A stretch of DNA of 64,000 nt from Aquanectria penicillioides (GCA_003415625.1 PYIU01000002.1:3410001-3474000); one strand, 5' to 3'; positions 1 through 13,207 are shown, numbered from the stretch's first letter. The notes: generated from the sequence alone by a model not told the origin. Translations and numbers: made by a program.

Positions 1-538
1 ACAACAACCACTTCTTCTTCCAGGGCATCTCCCCCACCGGTTCTCCCATGCCCGATGTTCTCCGCGCGGAGCTCGAAGCCTCCTTCTCTTCCATTGAGAC
101 CCTCCGCCGCGAATTCGTCATCACCGCGTCCGCCATGTTCGGTCCCGGTTTCGTCTGGCTCGTCAAGGCCGGCCCCGGCGACTACCGTCTCCTGCCCACC
201 TACCTCGCGGGCTCCCCTACCCCGGCGCCCACTGGCGTGTCCAGAGCACCGACATGAACAATGTTGGTAAGGATGGCTCTGCCAAGAACTTCTTCCGTAA
301 CCAGGTCAGCGGCTCCCGCAACCGAGACGATGCCCTCCCCCCAGGTGGTGTCGACCTGGAGCCTCTTCTGTGCCTCAACACCTGGGAGCACGCCTGGCTG
401 CTCGACTGGGGCGTCGGTGCTGGCGGTCAGGGTGGCAAGATGGCCTATGCTGAGTCGTGGTGGAACCTCATCGACTGGCAAAACGTTGCCCAGCGATCAG
501 GCGTGCTACGACCGGACTTCAAGTCGGCCTCGAGTTAA
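1..538 (+). CDS. Mitochondrial small-subunit ribosomal protein of the SOD fold (mS42/mS43 type), 3' part, with a frame break
   Basis: The window opens inside this gene; its start lies to the left. The visible protein is the C-terminal half of an Fe/Mn superoxide dismutase fold. It contains NNHFFF (the metal-ligand His region), a Trp/Gly-rich core and LNTWEHAWLLDWG. In active SODs the last motif reads D-x-W-E-H; here the ligand Asp is Asn. That fits the catalytically dead fungal mitoribosomal proteins Rsm26/Mrp1 (mS42/mS43) rather than an enzyme. The reading frame runs from base 3 to the C4 run at 214-217 and then continues one frame over from 218 to the TAA at 536-538. One more C in that run gives the family sequence AGSPYPGAHW across the break. 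I cannot tell mS42 from mS43 on this fragment. The family call is fairly secure; whether the break is a real mutation or an assembly error is not. Confidence 0.8.
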
Positions 539-3500
539 AGATGATGAGAAGAATGGAAAGATAAAAGAAGATCCCGGGACACGATGCGATGCACTAAGCA
601 AGGTTAGACGGTAGGTGTGGCATTTGTAAGATAATTGTACTCTCTGCATATACACGCGGGAAAAAATGTACCAATTGATGTGATAGTACGAGTGTCCAGA
701 CTCGAAATCGACCTAGCTGCTCTACATGTTTGCATTGGCCTTGTGAAATGAACACATGAAATGCAGTCTTGGAAGCTCGAGCATAGGTGCCTACTGTCCG
801 TTTAATTTTGAAGATCCCCAAGGCAGCTACACCCTAGGATTAGTCTTCAAGTAGGCGCCCATTCCAATACCCCGGCCACACGAACCACTCCAATCGATAG
901 TAGTGACGTTAGCAGGCAGACTTTCGTTTTTGCATATATTCGGAGATGGATTCGAATTCATCTCCTTTGGCCTTTCGACGGTCCACGCAAGTAGTCAGTT
1001 TGTCAACCAATGCCAAAGAGGGCCACTTGACTTCCGAATATTTCAAGCCGTGGTCGAAGTGCCAACGCCTGCATCAAGTATGTGAGTAGATACATAGCAC
1101 ACCTATCTCCTTCCTCGTAGCAAAGCCGTACCTAACTACCTTTAGATTGTTTATATTGCCTCTTCTTAACCAGCACAAGGCTTATTTGCTAGGAGGGCAT
1201 CCCAAGCCTTCGCTTGCTCGCGAAATCGTTCCCTTACATTGGCAGCTGTGCTTCCCCCTTAAGCTTATATTCGATTCCACACCTAAGGCTTACCAATGCT
1301 CACTTTCGTCCGAACAGCCCAGACATGTGACAGTACAAATGATGGCTCTTCGAGCTCCTTATGCATTTCACGAGGTAGCCCTCAATTCGGTACCTCCTGC
1401 GTTGATGACGGTAGCAGAGAATACGGTTGAGTAATCCGGGATATTTCTTGGGAAATGTTGAGGAACTCTTGAGCAAAGGTGAAGTTTTATGGTGTCTAAG
1501 CGACATCAATCCCGCTAGTTTCTACCCATCCAGGGGCATCCATGGTTTGACGACTAAGAAGTGGTCCAACATACTTTCCATAGGATCGACAATAGAAGCA
1601 TCTATTCCAATCACTTCTCTCTCGGTGCCTCGACATTTGATCATAGTTCCTCACTTGGGTCTTTCCACCGAAGGACTTGATGCGATGTACAGCAGGTCGT
1701 GGAAGTTGCGAATCTGTCCAGGCCAATTACTTCAACGGATTCATAGCCGTAGACCGTATTCCTCTTCTCTTTTATCCTCTCTTCCATCAACAATCATCCG
1801 TCGGCGAAATTCCTTCTCGCAGTATCTCATTTTATCTCTTGGCTCCCATAATATTCATCCTCTCGTCGCTTTTTTCTTTGCCATCCTTTTCACGCTTAAA
1901 CCGTCGTTCATCTCCCCGTTCATTGTCAATGCATCCCATGCCCTCCATATTCCATCCCTTCTTCTTAATATCCCTTTCGCGTCACTACCCAGCCGTTCAA
2001 ACTTCCCCATCATCACTCAGCCTTGACCGACACATTAATGAGTCTCAAAGTGGAACGTTGGCATCCCAGTGATCATTTAACTTCTCCTGACAGCTCTCTG
2101 TCTTCCAGAACCTATTTCAATGTCAAATGTCTAGCTTCGAATTTACGGATGTAGTCAGCGACAGGAATGATATCAACTTGCAGGAGTTCGACTCCTTCAG
2201 TGGCTGTAAGTTACGTTATTCGTAAGGGCCCCTGTGAGTAGAACCATGGCACGACTTGGCGAAGTCTAAGGAAGACCATGGTTGTATGATGTTTACACGA
2301 GCGTTATTTTATGTAAGGAAATATTCTTATTCAATACCAATCCCAGTGCCATTATGGATACCTAGAATCAACCCTTGTAGCCAAGGGAGAGGCAGTGCAC
2401 AAGGGTTAATTCCCGAGGTTTCTGACTAGTTCTCGAGTTATGTGAAAGACATTTTCGGATAGGTCTGGTGTTTGAGCAGAACCAAGTACTATACAGTTTA
2501 AGATTTGTCCAATGCTAGTTGAAAGGTTGCAGGCTTCTTACCCGACTCGACCAAGTAGGTGGCTAAGTTCGACCCATCCATCACACTGCGTATACCAGAG
2601 GAATGAGCTCAGTGAATGGCATACCCAAGGGCAAAAAAAACGCAACGATCGTTTCAGTCTCTGCTCATCACATTGAATATAGAATTCTATCTGAAGCTTT
2701 TTCACTCAGAAGTCCGGCTCCAAGGGTGTGCATAGCAAGTCGATGCGTTTCACGCAGATGACAGCCGCACATTGCGTACCATTCATTCATTTCAACGATT
2801 CAGGTCTAGATCCCATACGCAGGTATATCCTTCAACTATCGCCAAATGCTCGACGGGCACCATGATAAGGCGTCTACTTCTTATGTTTCTTCCAGATAGA
2901 GAGCCGCCCGTCCGCCGTTTGGAGAGCGGGTAAGATAACGACGCATGACCCTCTGCCTCGGACTTGGGGACAGGTTTGCCATGCAAAGTACATGCCCCTC
3001 AATAAGTGCTAACATCCCTCGCCCGCCTTTCAATCCCAGTTCTAGATCTCGTTTCTGTACCAGTATTGGCAATCTATATCCTAGTGGATTTGTTGATGTT
3101 CGTGCGCCGTCACACTGCACTACTCCCTGCGATATCACATCTGACGCCAGATTGGCTCTGCTAAAATGGGGCATGGATCATGCAGGATGAGCGCGACGTT
3201 TCCTTAGCCGCCGTTTACTGGTCCAAAGTCACGCCCATATCCAGAAACAACGTTGCAATCGGGTGGCCCGGTGGGGAAGTCTTTATCATGATAGCTAAAT
3301 GTCACTAACAAGCCTAAGACAAAGATGCAGGGTGTCCAAGATAGAGCATGTGAGCTCCGACATGATTTGGTCGCTCAGATGGCACGATAAGAGACAAGAC
3401 ACGTCGCAGGAGTAAGCTAGGCCAATCATAGGGTCTACGCAGTCTAGAACTAGTTTGAAAGAGTTCGCGGTCTTTATGTCACTTTGGCATCAACGGAGAG

Positions 3501-4139
3501 TAGCAATAGAGTCATAATTCATCAATTCACACATATCACCCTCCAAGGGACCCAACCTTGATACTAACTAGAGACTGCATTTTCATTTCCGTACCTAACC
3601 CAAACTACCTAAATGAAAGAAAAGTAAATTGGTATCCCGGCCGTCGTATCCCACAATGAGAGAGCGTATGAGTGGTGGTGGTATAAAGGTTCAAACTGTG
3701 GAAAAAAAAAACCAAGACGAAAAAAAAGCCGTCATAACCAATAGTGATGGAAACAACACAAAAAAAAAACCTTGGTAATGTAAAACAAAGCCAATGAAAG
3801 AAGAATAAAGGAAAAGAAAGAAAAAAAGAAGGATATCCGTATAAACAACAGCTCATCTCGAGCCCAACATCACTTCGCTATGCGTGCATCCCGCGAGAGA
3901 GCCGTAGTTTCAATATCTGCATGTCTGTCGTTCCAAGTTCCGAAGTGCACAACCAAAAGCGCAGGCAGATACAAAAACACAAACAAAAAGGAAATGGTCG
4001 TTAAGGTTGAAAAGTAAAGAAAAAAAAAGATGTCAAAGGTCCCAAAACGGCGGGAAACTTTTGGAAGAATGAATGAGGAGCACCCGGAGGGTGGCTCGGG
4101 AAGAAGAAAGGGTGCATTGCACTAGAATAGATGTGATGT
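539..4139. other. 3.6 kb without a confident gene
   Basis: This stretch separates the tail of the mitoribosomal gene from the convergent 3' end of the SAM-PH gene. Open frames here are short and have unconvincing composition; the longest is 199 codons at 1427-2026. 1740-2040 is a pyrimidine-rich tract of the type found in fungal core promoters and leaders, and a possible first exon follows at 2127. 3600-4130 is A-rich with short A8-A9 runs, probably the 3' flank of the gene beginning at 4140 on the minus strand. Confidence 0.5.
2127..2207 (+). other. Possible orphan first exon (about 27 codons ending at a GTAAGT donor)
   Basis: An ATG at 2127 follows a 300-bp CT-rich tract and opens an acidic peptide starting MSSFEFTDVVSDRND and ending near FDSFSG. 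A perfect GTAAGT splice donor follows at about 2208. Without splicing, the frame stops a few codons later. I could not find a matching downstream exon before 4139. It may be the surviving 5' end of a decayed or lineage-specific gene, or a chance open frame. Confidence 0.25.
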
Positions 4140-6859
4140 CTAGATCATGTTACCGTTGACGCTGATCTCGAACCCTTCGCCCTTCTGCTTGAGGGCCTTG
4201 GCCAGCATGAGCTCGCGCATCCAGTCGATGCGGTCGTCGCGGCTCTTGACGGCGAAGTGGTGGGTCTTGCCAGTGCCGTTGACACCATCGGCGGGAATGC
4301 CGTGGGAGCTGCTGAAGGCACTCTCACGCTTTCGGAGCCGGGCAGCGTTCTTGTCCTGAGGGATGAGCTGGAAGCTAAAGGCGCCGACCGGGTCGCTCTT
4401 CTCACGGTGGTGGGTGAGGTGAACGGCCTTGAAGGCCGCAGTGAGCTTGGAGGTGGAGGCAGCGCTGGAGCAGGCAATGGCGTAGTCATCGATGTCGACG
4501 TACTCGAGAGTACGGTCGATCTCAGTGACGTCCTTGTGCATGTTCAGGCGAGTGCCCTTGAGGGTGAAGTAGCCGTCGTTCCACTCATGACGAAGCATGC
4601 GCGTCTTGCGCTTCTTCATGGGGCCTTGATGGGTGATGCCATTGACGAGGTCAGCGGTGGGAGGAGGAGTGGGCTCGCTGGCTTGAGGCATAGGAGGGAC
4701 GGCCTTCTCGAAGCTCTTGCGCTCGACGGGAGACCAAGGGTAGTTGACACGGGGAGGTGCCTGAAGGGGCTGCTGCTGCAGGGTGCGGCTGCTCGAGGCG
4801 CGCGAGGACTTGGGAGAGGAGTTCTGGGAGAGAGAAGGACGCACAAGCGCGGCCTTGTCCTCCGTCACCGCGGGGAGGACGGGGAACGAAGGGCGGCGAG
4901 CAGAGGCGCGGGACTGGCAGCGGGGAGGAGCAGGGTTGGAGTGGGTAGGGGAGGTTCTGAAGCTCATGTCAGGAGGGACAGACTGGGAAACATCGCGAGC
5001 CACGGGGCCGGTGGGCACGGCGGTGACGGGGACGTCCATCTCCGAGAAGGGAGTGCCGAAGCGGTAGGGGTTCTTGGCAGTCTCGAGATCGGGAGAGCGA
5101 GGGTCGGCCTTCTCCATGTGGTAGGGGGCAAAGATGGTCTGCTGTTGCACAGGCGGCTGCTGCTTCTGCTGTGTCTGCTGCGAGTGCTGCACCTGTTGAG
5201 TATGCTGCATCTGCTGAAGCTGCTGGGGCGGAGGAACGGTGGCAGCGCGCGGCGGCATGGCCCGCGGTGGGAGAGGCTTCCCGGGAATGGAGAGTCGGGG
5301 AAGACGTCGAAGGCCCTGGTGAGGAGTCTGGGGCACGGCGTTGACCTCGAAGGGAGGCGTAGGGGGGACGTCGTTGCAGTCATCGCGAACCTGCTGGTGC
5401 TGGAAGCTCAGGAAGTGGCGGACATTGTCCTGAGGGTCTCTCGCCTGGAAGTTGCGCAGAGTAGCCTCCTGGAGGTACTGGAACGCGGGCAGGGTGCCGG
5501 GGCCGAGGACATCGGAGGATGCAACGACCGAAGGCACGGCATCGGAAACGGGACGAAGGGTCTCCTGGGGGTCCAAGGCTCGGGCGGTCTCTGGGTTTCC
5601 GGCATCGCCGATCATGACGGTGCCAAAGGTGCTCATGTCGATATTAGGGTGTTCCTTCTTGAAGGCACGGATGAGGGCCTGCTGCTTCTTCCACTTGGTG
5701 CAGTTCTCGCCCTTGGAGCAGTAGTGCGGCTTCGGGATGACCTGCTCGATGCCGATGATGGACACAGACTCCATGGGGTAATGTCGTCGCTCGAGCCATT
5801 CTTCCTGGGCATCCGCCTGCTGCTCTTGCGGCGCTTGATTCCGTGGTCCTCCTTCTTTCGCGTCTCCCGCTTGACTTCCTTGCTCGGCACATCCTCAATG
5901 GGTGTCTCCGGGCGAGGGGAAGGGGGCCGGCTGTCCCTCAACGCCTGGATCTGGTGCCAGACCTTGGTTCGGATGCCGAACGACTGGATGTCAAGCTCCT
6001 TGAGATCCTCAAACTTCAAAGTGATTAAGATAGCGCCATTGATGTCATTTTCCACAAATCGATCTGCCATGGAGAGCTCAATGCCAGCATCGAGCATGGA
6101 CTGGGCCACCATCTCCGGAGTCCATTGCACGAGTTTCGAGGTGTCCAGGTCCTCGTACGTATACTGAAAGGGAGTGTTGCGACGGGGCAGGGGAGGCTGA
6201 GCGAGTAAGTGATCAATGGCCCGCGGAGCCTTGGGGGTGATGGGCGACAGGGTGAGGACGATGTCTTCGTCAAAGGAGTGGCTGTCTGACGCTGTCGAGC
6301 TGCGGAACAGGTGCGGGCCTCGGGGTCCTTCAACCTGCTTTGGGGAGTATTCGATGTAGTCATTGGGGCTCCTGCTTGACCTCGGGGTAGGTACTTCGTC
6401 ATATGAGGAGATGGTTGTGAAACTGGGCTGGCCGGACTGCGTGGTGTGGTTACGATGTCAGCACGGATTGACTTACACGGGGCGGGGGAGGCACGGCAAA
6501 AGCAAGAAAAAGACGTACGGATTGCACGCTCAGGCGTGGTGAGTTATCCTCGTTGTCGCTGATAATGTCGTCTTCATCCCAGTCAGTGTCCACAAACTCG
6601 GTAGCTACCGAAGTTGGTCGTAGTTGTGAGTCGTTTCTGAAGTTGAAGAAGGTGTCCCGTAGTGCGGGCTTTTGTCGCATCTCTTGTGGTTGATATGTCC
6701 GGCGGTCGCCGGTCTGGTAATACTGGTATTCCTGGGCTCGAGTGTTAGCCAGGACGAAGAGAGAGGGAGAGAGAGGGAGAGACATTGGGCAGATGCGGCC
6801 CAGGTTTGTGGGAAAAGAAAGGAAGCAGAACAAAACAAAACCAAAACAAGCATTACCAT
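4140..6859 (-). CDS. SAM and PH domain protein, Boi1/Boi2-like polarity factor, with a frame break
   Basis: The model is complement(4140..6436, 6519..6731, 6857..6859). The start codon is an exon on its own: ATG is followed directly by GTAATG, and the 125-bp intron ends in a good branch site (GCTAAC) and CCCAG. Intron 2 (6437-6518) has donor GTACGT. Once one base is added the length is divisible by three and gives about 837 residues. An acidic N-terminus is followed by a SAM domain at about 174-235 (from LVQWTPEMVAQSMLDAG). Then come a basic linker, a conserved ESVSIIGIEQ block with CSKGENC, a Gln-rich stretch near 478-507 and a PH domain at about 675-825. SAM plus C-terminal PH is the layout of Boi proteins, which bind acidic lipids and Cdc42-pathway partners at growth sites; I see no SH3 domain. 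The frame breaks at the G4 run 5775-5778 (C4 on the coding strand). Confidence 0.8.
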
Positions 6860-6861
6860 TC

Positions 6862-6902
6862 TGTGTGTTTGTGTGTGTATGTGTGTATGTGTGTGTGTGT
6901 GA
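6862..6902 (+). repeat. (GT)n microsatellite just upstream of a start codon
   Basis: An imperfect GT dinucleotide run, reading as CA on the minus strand, begins 3 bases upstream of the SAM-PH start codon at 6857-6859. If the gene model is right it lies in the 5' leader of that transcript, where length changes could alter translation. Confidence 0.85.
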
Positions 6903-8280
6903 GGGTATATTGTGTTATCTGTGATGATGCAATAGGGCACCAGTCTCCAGGACCGTAGTGGCCTCTTGCGGTTTTGGGAGGAGTGTAGTCGATGTGTTCT
7001 TTCGCGATTGGGGTGCCGTTGCCGGCGCTGGTTTCTCTAGTTTGGTGGATGAGACGCCGTGAAACACAAGGAAAGGAGATTCAAAGGAAACAAAACTCTT
7101 TAAGGGTCGAGGATAATACAAAGGTCGCAAACTTGGGAGGAGGGGGGTCGGGGCCGGGCAGCGGGCGGCTACGGGACGTTATGTATGCACTATATCTCGA
7201 GGGTCGACGGAGGAGACGCACGAGGGAGCCAGCACTGGCGGGAGCGGTAGGCGAAGCAGCGGCGGCAGCGGTAGCAGAAGCGGTAGCGGAGGATAAGAAT
7301 AGCAGTAGACTAGGGGACGAGTGACCAGTAACTTGCTGGCTGGGGAGTGAAGGGGTATCGGGGGTATCGGGGGTGTGTGTGGCAGTGGGTGGCCCCAGGT
7401 CCCCCAGTCGGCGAGATGCTCCAACCTAGAACCTAGAACCTAGAACCCCTGCGGCCATTCGAGAGACGGACAGGCGAGGTTTGTTTGAGAGAGGGGGGAG
7501 GATGGAGGAGGATGGAGGATGGGATGGGGGGACGGACAGGGGGTGCGCAGACATCACACCGGCACAGCTCACAGCTGCTTGTGCTGCTGTAAGTGCGTGG
7601 TGTATTGTAGGTAAGGTCGGCACTATGGGTATGTACTACACCATACGCTACTGTATGGAGCGAAGCCTCACGCCGACGATATCGAGAACCAACAGACCGA
7701 GCAGGGATGGGCGAGGCGAAAAATGAGGGAGAGGCGAGCGAGCCCCCATCGTTGTGCCGTGGGCCGTGGGCCGTCGATGGACATCACCACGCATCACCAC
7801 GCATCACATCGCATCGCATGGCATCGCATCGCAGGACGCCGGCCGGCCGGGGGCTGGGGGAGACAAGGACTCGGACCGGGGGAGAGACTCGGAGAGACGC
7901 AGAAAGACTCACAGAGCTGCCCAAGGAGTTGAGGAACAGAGAGCCAAATGGGGCAGACGGGGCCTAAGGGAGGAGCCCGAGAGAGGAGCCTGACTAACAC
8001 CAACTCCAAGCTCGGCATAGCAAGCGGATGACAAAGGCGAGCGCGAGAGAGCTCTCGAGAAACGGAACCCCCCCCCCTCCCCTTTTTGGCCCTCGGCCCT
8101 TGGGCAGGGTGGCGCCAGTCTGAGCGGGAGGGATTGGGCGCATGGCAACATGGCTGCATCCCGCGTGCAAAGGTGCACAGGCTGCAGGCCCAGTCACGTC
8201 GGTCCCACGGCCCCCATGTAGTGTGGCAGGTACCATGGTATGTGTCTGTACCCAGGCTCCAGTGGGGAATTTGGGACTGC

Positions 8281-8337
8281 TGTGAGAGAGAGAGAGAGTG
8301 AGTGAGTGAGTGAGACAGAGAGAGACAGAGAGAGAGG
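8281..8337. repeat. GA/GTGA simple repeat
   Basis: GAGAGAGA is followed by five GTGA units and then by GACAGAGA units. It is low complexity and creates a misleading Ser/Leu-rich open frame on the minus strand. Confidence 0.85.
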
Positions 8338-8710
8338 GCGAGCCAAGACCGGACAAGCAAAAAAAAAAAAACCCCCAAGAAGAGTCAACGCATGCTGCTG
8401 CCAGCGTCGACGCTCGAGACTAGATGGTGATGCCTAGGGGGGGGTGCATGGTGGATGGCGGATGGCGGATGCGCGGGCGCCGTGTCTTGGCCGGCCTGCA
8501 GTCTGTGATTGGCCTAGCTACTCCCGACCTTAGCCCCGACCAGCCCTAGCTCCAGCGCACCCCGCCAAATATAGCGGCCTCTAAGCGCCGTGATCTGCTG
8601 GACTGGGGTGTGTGAGTCTGTGCTCAGCACTCTGTTCTCACGCCCACAGGGAAGAAGGGGGCCGTAGCTAGAGAGCACAGAGCAAGGTGGAGGACGACGA
8701 CGACGCTCGT

Positions 8711-8712
<2 letters not shown>

Positions 8713-8741
<29 letters not shown>
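8713..8741. repeat. (AC)n microsatellite
   Basis: An uninterrupted AC dinucleotide run of about 14 units in gene-free DNA. Confidence 0.95.
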
Positions 8742-8744
<3 letters not shown>

Positions 8745-8932
8745 CCTGGACAGCCATCTAGCTTGACCCTGGTCCCATGTCCGCGTTGAGGAAAAAAAAA
8801 AGCCCGTCTGTACAGTATGCACTTTTTCGACTGTAGGTATCCTCCCATGCAGCTCTGACCTATTTGGCTCTCAACGCTCACCAAAACCTCACGGATCCGG
8901 CTCGGCAAGGCTGGAGGTGGAGGGCGAACAGG

Positions 8933-8945
8933 CCCCCCCCCCCCC
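8933..8945. repeat. C13 homopolymer
   Basis: A run of 13 consecutive C residues in gene-free DNA. Runs of this type are the hardest for sequencers to size; compare the coding C-run breaks elsewhere in the window. Confidence 0.9.
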
Positions 8946-11900
8946 ACCATCGGTGCTGTATGCAAAGTGAAAATCTTAACGTCATCCTTCCTGAATAGTT
9001 TTTTGTTTTGTTTTTTCCCTGTCTGTTTCTAAACTTTGTGTCTTTCGCTTCTCCCTGCTACCTTTTTTTCAGCCGGGGGGGGGAGACAGATCATGACTCT
9101 TTTCTATATCCATTCAGCGCTGTCATGGCCCATGGGAAGGCTACCCAATCCAAAGGGGGGGGTGATGTATGTACCAGCCGATTCACAGCCAACCTCAAGC
9201 CGCCGTTGCCGTCCATCGTGCTCATGGTTGCAGTTGCGGTTACGCCTGCATCTCTGAACCCCTGCGTCTGCGAGTTGCGCGCCTAATAATAAAGTCAAAT
9301 GTTAAAAAAGTGTGTGGGAGTCTGTAAGTTCTGTATGCGGCTTGTGTGCGTTGCGTGAGAGCAGTGTAACTTAGACCATACCTTTCTCCGCACAATTGCC
9401 CTCCACCTGTCTGCCGCCGCGTTACATCCCACATTATGTCTGAGATTGATACATAAATCCTCCCAGAGTACTCCGTAGACTTTGTTGTCTCTCGAGCCCT
9501 CCTCCAGCTCTTTGGCTCTTGTTGTCGATGAGTTGCAATTGACTTGCCCTACCGGGCTTACTGGGCTGTGGGACCGAAAACCGTTGTGACTCGGATCCAT
9601 CCACTTTTTCAGTCATGGCACTTTGTTTCCCAGCCTCCCCCCCCCCTCGCTTCACTCGTCTTCCGCCTACAATCATAACCACCACTGTTGGGCTTCAAGC
9701 GAGCCCGGGATCTTGGCTGTGAGTGATCACAGGGAGCTGGAGAGAAGAGGCAAGGAAGGACATGTCGGCCACCTCGGTCGCGACGTGGACGCTGCTCTCC
9801 GGGCCGGGCTGGATGTAGGGTAATTGCCGGCGCCAGCCAGCTCAAAGACCCAGATTTCATCGTATGTTCCCACTTCGATTCCCCTGCCCATCCTTTCCTT
9901 CACTGCATCGTGGTGTGCTCATCGATGGACGTCCCTGGATCAGTCACTGTGACGGCCCCCACCGCCTGCCATCGGCCCCCCCCCTGTGAAGGGTTGGTGA
10001 TGCCCTACGAGGCCCTGTAAAATCCCTGCAGGGCCCTTGAAATAGGCCGCCCCCAGCGCTCTACCTAGTTCCTCAGTCCACTTCGTCCCGTCATCGCTTG
10101 CCTCATCTGGCAGTCTAATGGAGAGGCGAAAAGAGTGACGAAAAAAAACATAGATGGGTGTTGGACGATTTCCGACCCCTCACCGTTTGATGAAGCCAAT
10201 CGCCACTGTCAATGCCTTCTTGTTGATGGGAATTGGCCACCGAGATGGGCACGCGGGTACGCTTCGGGAGGGCCACTGGGACGGACCGGTTGCTTATTCC
10301 CACCTTATTCCTACTTCCCGCTATGTCGTGATAAACGAACACGGCGATCCATCACCGCTATCACCAACATTCGAGCGGGTAGATACGGCGGCTTTTCGTT
10401 GGCTGTGATTACGTCTCTTCTCCCGCCTCATCTCTCTTGTCTGCTCCATCAACTGTTTTGCCCCCCTGGAGGCCTCGACGAGGTGGCCTCTTTGGCGGTC
10501 TGTTTAAATCATCTGTCTCTTCGCTTGCCCATGTGACCTGGGGCGATTGGCGATCGGGCACCTTCACATGACCTGGCCACCTCATCATCGTGGATTCCTG
10601 GCAGATAGCGGTCAATACCGCAAATGACCACATGCGAATACCTCCATCTCCACCAGCAACTCGCCTCTCTCGAGGAGCTAGACTGTGGGGGGCGGAGGTG
10701 ATGCACTAGTATGTCGTAGCGGCCGTACAGAGTACGCATTATGTGCGTTCCTCCGGCATCTCCATGTTGCGATCTCGAGCTTGCGCACGCTTTATCACAC
10801 ATCACATCGAGGCTTAGCTTGCCCGGTGAGTGTTGAGTAATTAAGCCACGGCTCTAGGTTGCCATCCTGCCCCATGTTATCTGCGATAGAGAACGATGCC
10901 GTTCGTTTGACGTTTGGACGGCCGTTGACAGCATGGAGAACGGGGGGCGATGGTGGATGGGGCCCGGACCTGGTTGGCTAGATGGGAATAACAGTGCTTC
11001 GAAGCAGAGGGTGGATGGCAGGTGAGCCAGGCTGTTTCTGCTGCAGGTGTTCGGATACTGCGAATGTAAGGGCTGTTAAGCAGTCAGATGGCGATGCGAC
11101 GTGACACCGGTCGGAATGTCGCAAAGGCATCCAAGATCTCTTGCGGGGTTGAGATTTTTCAGCACTGCACATGTCATGTCGTACAGTGTGACCACGACCG
11201 CCACCAGTGCCGGGGAGGGGGGGGGTGCATTTGTTGTGTTTTTTCAACAATGCCATTCGTACACCTTTCCAATAGTCTTACCCGTTTGACGAAAGGAAAC
11301 TCGACTGTAGATGGCGCCAAACATCTGATCTATTTTTCAACTTTTTTTTTGGTCTCGAGGTTGACAATGTAGACCCTGCCCACCACTTCATCGGACATCT
11401 TAGTTCACACATTCTTACCTACCCTACATCTACCCTAGATGACGAATGTGGTCAACGTCCGTTGGAGGTGGTGTCGTAACCATGGCGACTCGCACACAAC
11501 AACTTCCATCCCATCACCTTCTAGCCATAAGGTCCGAATCACAACATCTGGGCTCCCGGTGACACACGCGCTGGGTAATTGGTTGTCACATCATGCCCAT
11601 CGAGGCTCAATTTCCCGCCTACAACATAGGCTGCCATGGCCAAAGCCAAAGCCAAAAGCCCCTCCTCCCGGGCTCAAGATTGGTCCCCCCCCTCTCACTC
11701 TCGAGCTTGCCTGGCTACTGTTGACGAGTCAACTCTGCCTTGTTGCGATAGCGGGCACGACGAGACTCGGTCGGGGCGCAACAAATGGCATCAATTTGCT
11801 TTCGATCCAATCGCATCACAAATTTCCGTTTCTCGCTGTCGATTGGTCTAATGTCCGTCAATCGCAATGCTGCGGGGTTTCCCGATCATGCCCTGGTCCT

Positions 11901-13207
11901 TGTCTGGCTCTTTTGATCCGCCCCATGCCCTTCCATGCCTTGCCGTGCCCTGCTTCCCTGCTCCGAGCTTCTCAGTCTAGCCCGTTTTTGTGTGTGACAA
12001 GTCCCTAGCCTTGAGCTCTCGAGCCCTCAGCGGACATGAGGCCTTGATCCCTGTCCCGGAGAAGGGAAACAAACGTGGAGTGAGCAACGATACTCGAAGC
12101 GGCCAGAGCAAGTGGCTACTCCCGCCGTCACAGGCTAATGCCTCGTTCCCGCTTTGCTCTGCATGTCCGGCCAGCCCCCCCTTCCTCCCCAGCGCAGAAA
12201 TGCTTTGCATCCGACTTCAACAATCAGGCCATGGCTTCAAAGCCGGCGAGATCGGTCTGCACGGATCTTTCACCGACTGTCCCGCCCGGGCGAGACCGTC
12301 GACGGCGCGGCGCCTCGTCTAAACGTTCATGTTCTGAAGATTGTTGCGACTGGACACCTTGAGGATGGAGACACAAACAAGAGCCGGTGCTTCGCCTCAA
12401 CAGCCGTGTCTCACAATCCTCCTCATGGTGTCTCACTTCGGAATCTTCCATGCGCAAGTCTACGCCTCGCTGGACGATTGGGCAGCCACGAGTCCTCCTC
12501 AGCCATGTCTGGCAGGCAAAATTCAATTGATTGTTTTTCGTCCAGAAACAATGCCCACATGACGTCGAGAAGCAGGCCACTGATGAGCGAGATACAGGTT
12601 TCCTCCGCAAGACAGGGCCAAGTGATCACATCCAGATTGCTAAGCGACCGAACTTTTCCGATCCGCACGGGAAAACTCCGTATGCTCGACTTAATCGAGA
12701 AACTCTGCCATGTTCTGTGGCCAACATTTGACAGGCAATCGGCGGTGATCTTCGACCAGGTTGGTGCGAATACGGCAGTCAGCGGAGGCGCCGCCGCCGT
12801 CAGGGATCTAAACCCTCGTGGGCTCCGGACCGTCTTGTCTTCGCACATTCACCCCCGCTTGTCACAGTGCGGACATTTGCTCACTATTCCGCAACGCGAA
12901 AGGCTGGCCAGTTCGCCAATCCTTCGGCCTCTTTGACGTTTGCGATGTGATACTCCACCCTCTTCCCGTCCCCATCGTCAACGGTTTCCTGAGATTAAAC
13001 GATGTGTTCTCAGCCCGCGCCAATGGCCTCAGTATGGCAACCTCATACACGAACTCACATGATAAGCCACTAATGCGACCACTTCTTGTCGTGGTGGATG
13101 GGTGATTCACAATTGCATCGTAAACGCCTTTTGGGAGCGTCAAATCTGGACAGCGGAGCCTTGTCGAAGAAAAAAAAAATCCCCATTCAGCCAAGGTAGA
13201 GGAGGCG

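Noticed and set aside
1427..2026. 199-codon plus-strand frame
   Set aside because: Much of it is the translation of a CT-rich tract (Ser, Leu, Pro, Phe). It looks like promoter sequence rather than coding.
4257..6167. 636-codon open frame on the plus strand
   Set aside because: It is the antisense shadow of the SAM-PH gene. The minus strand carries real SAM and PH domains and valid introns; the plus frame has biased Gly/Leu/Arg-rich composition.
7794..8378. 194-codon minus-strand frame
   Set aside because: It begins in the translation of GA/GTGA simple repeats (Ser/Leu runs) and has no domain.
12154..12936. 260-codon plus-strand frame in the long gene-free region
   Set aside because: No recognisable domain, Arg/Ser-rich mixed composition, several competing frames on both strands and no splice chain. 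I cannot support it as a gene.
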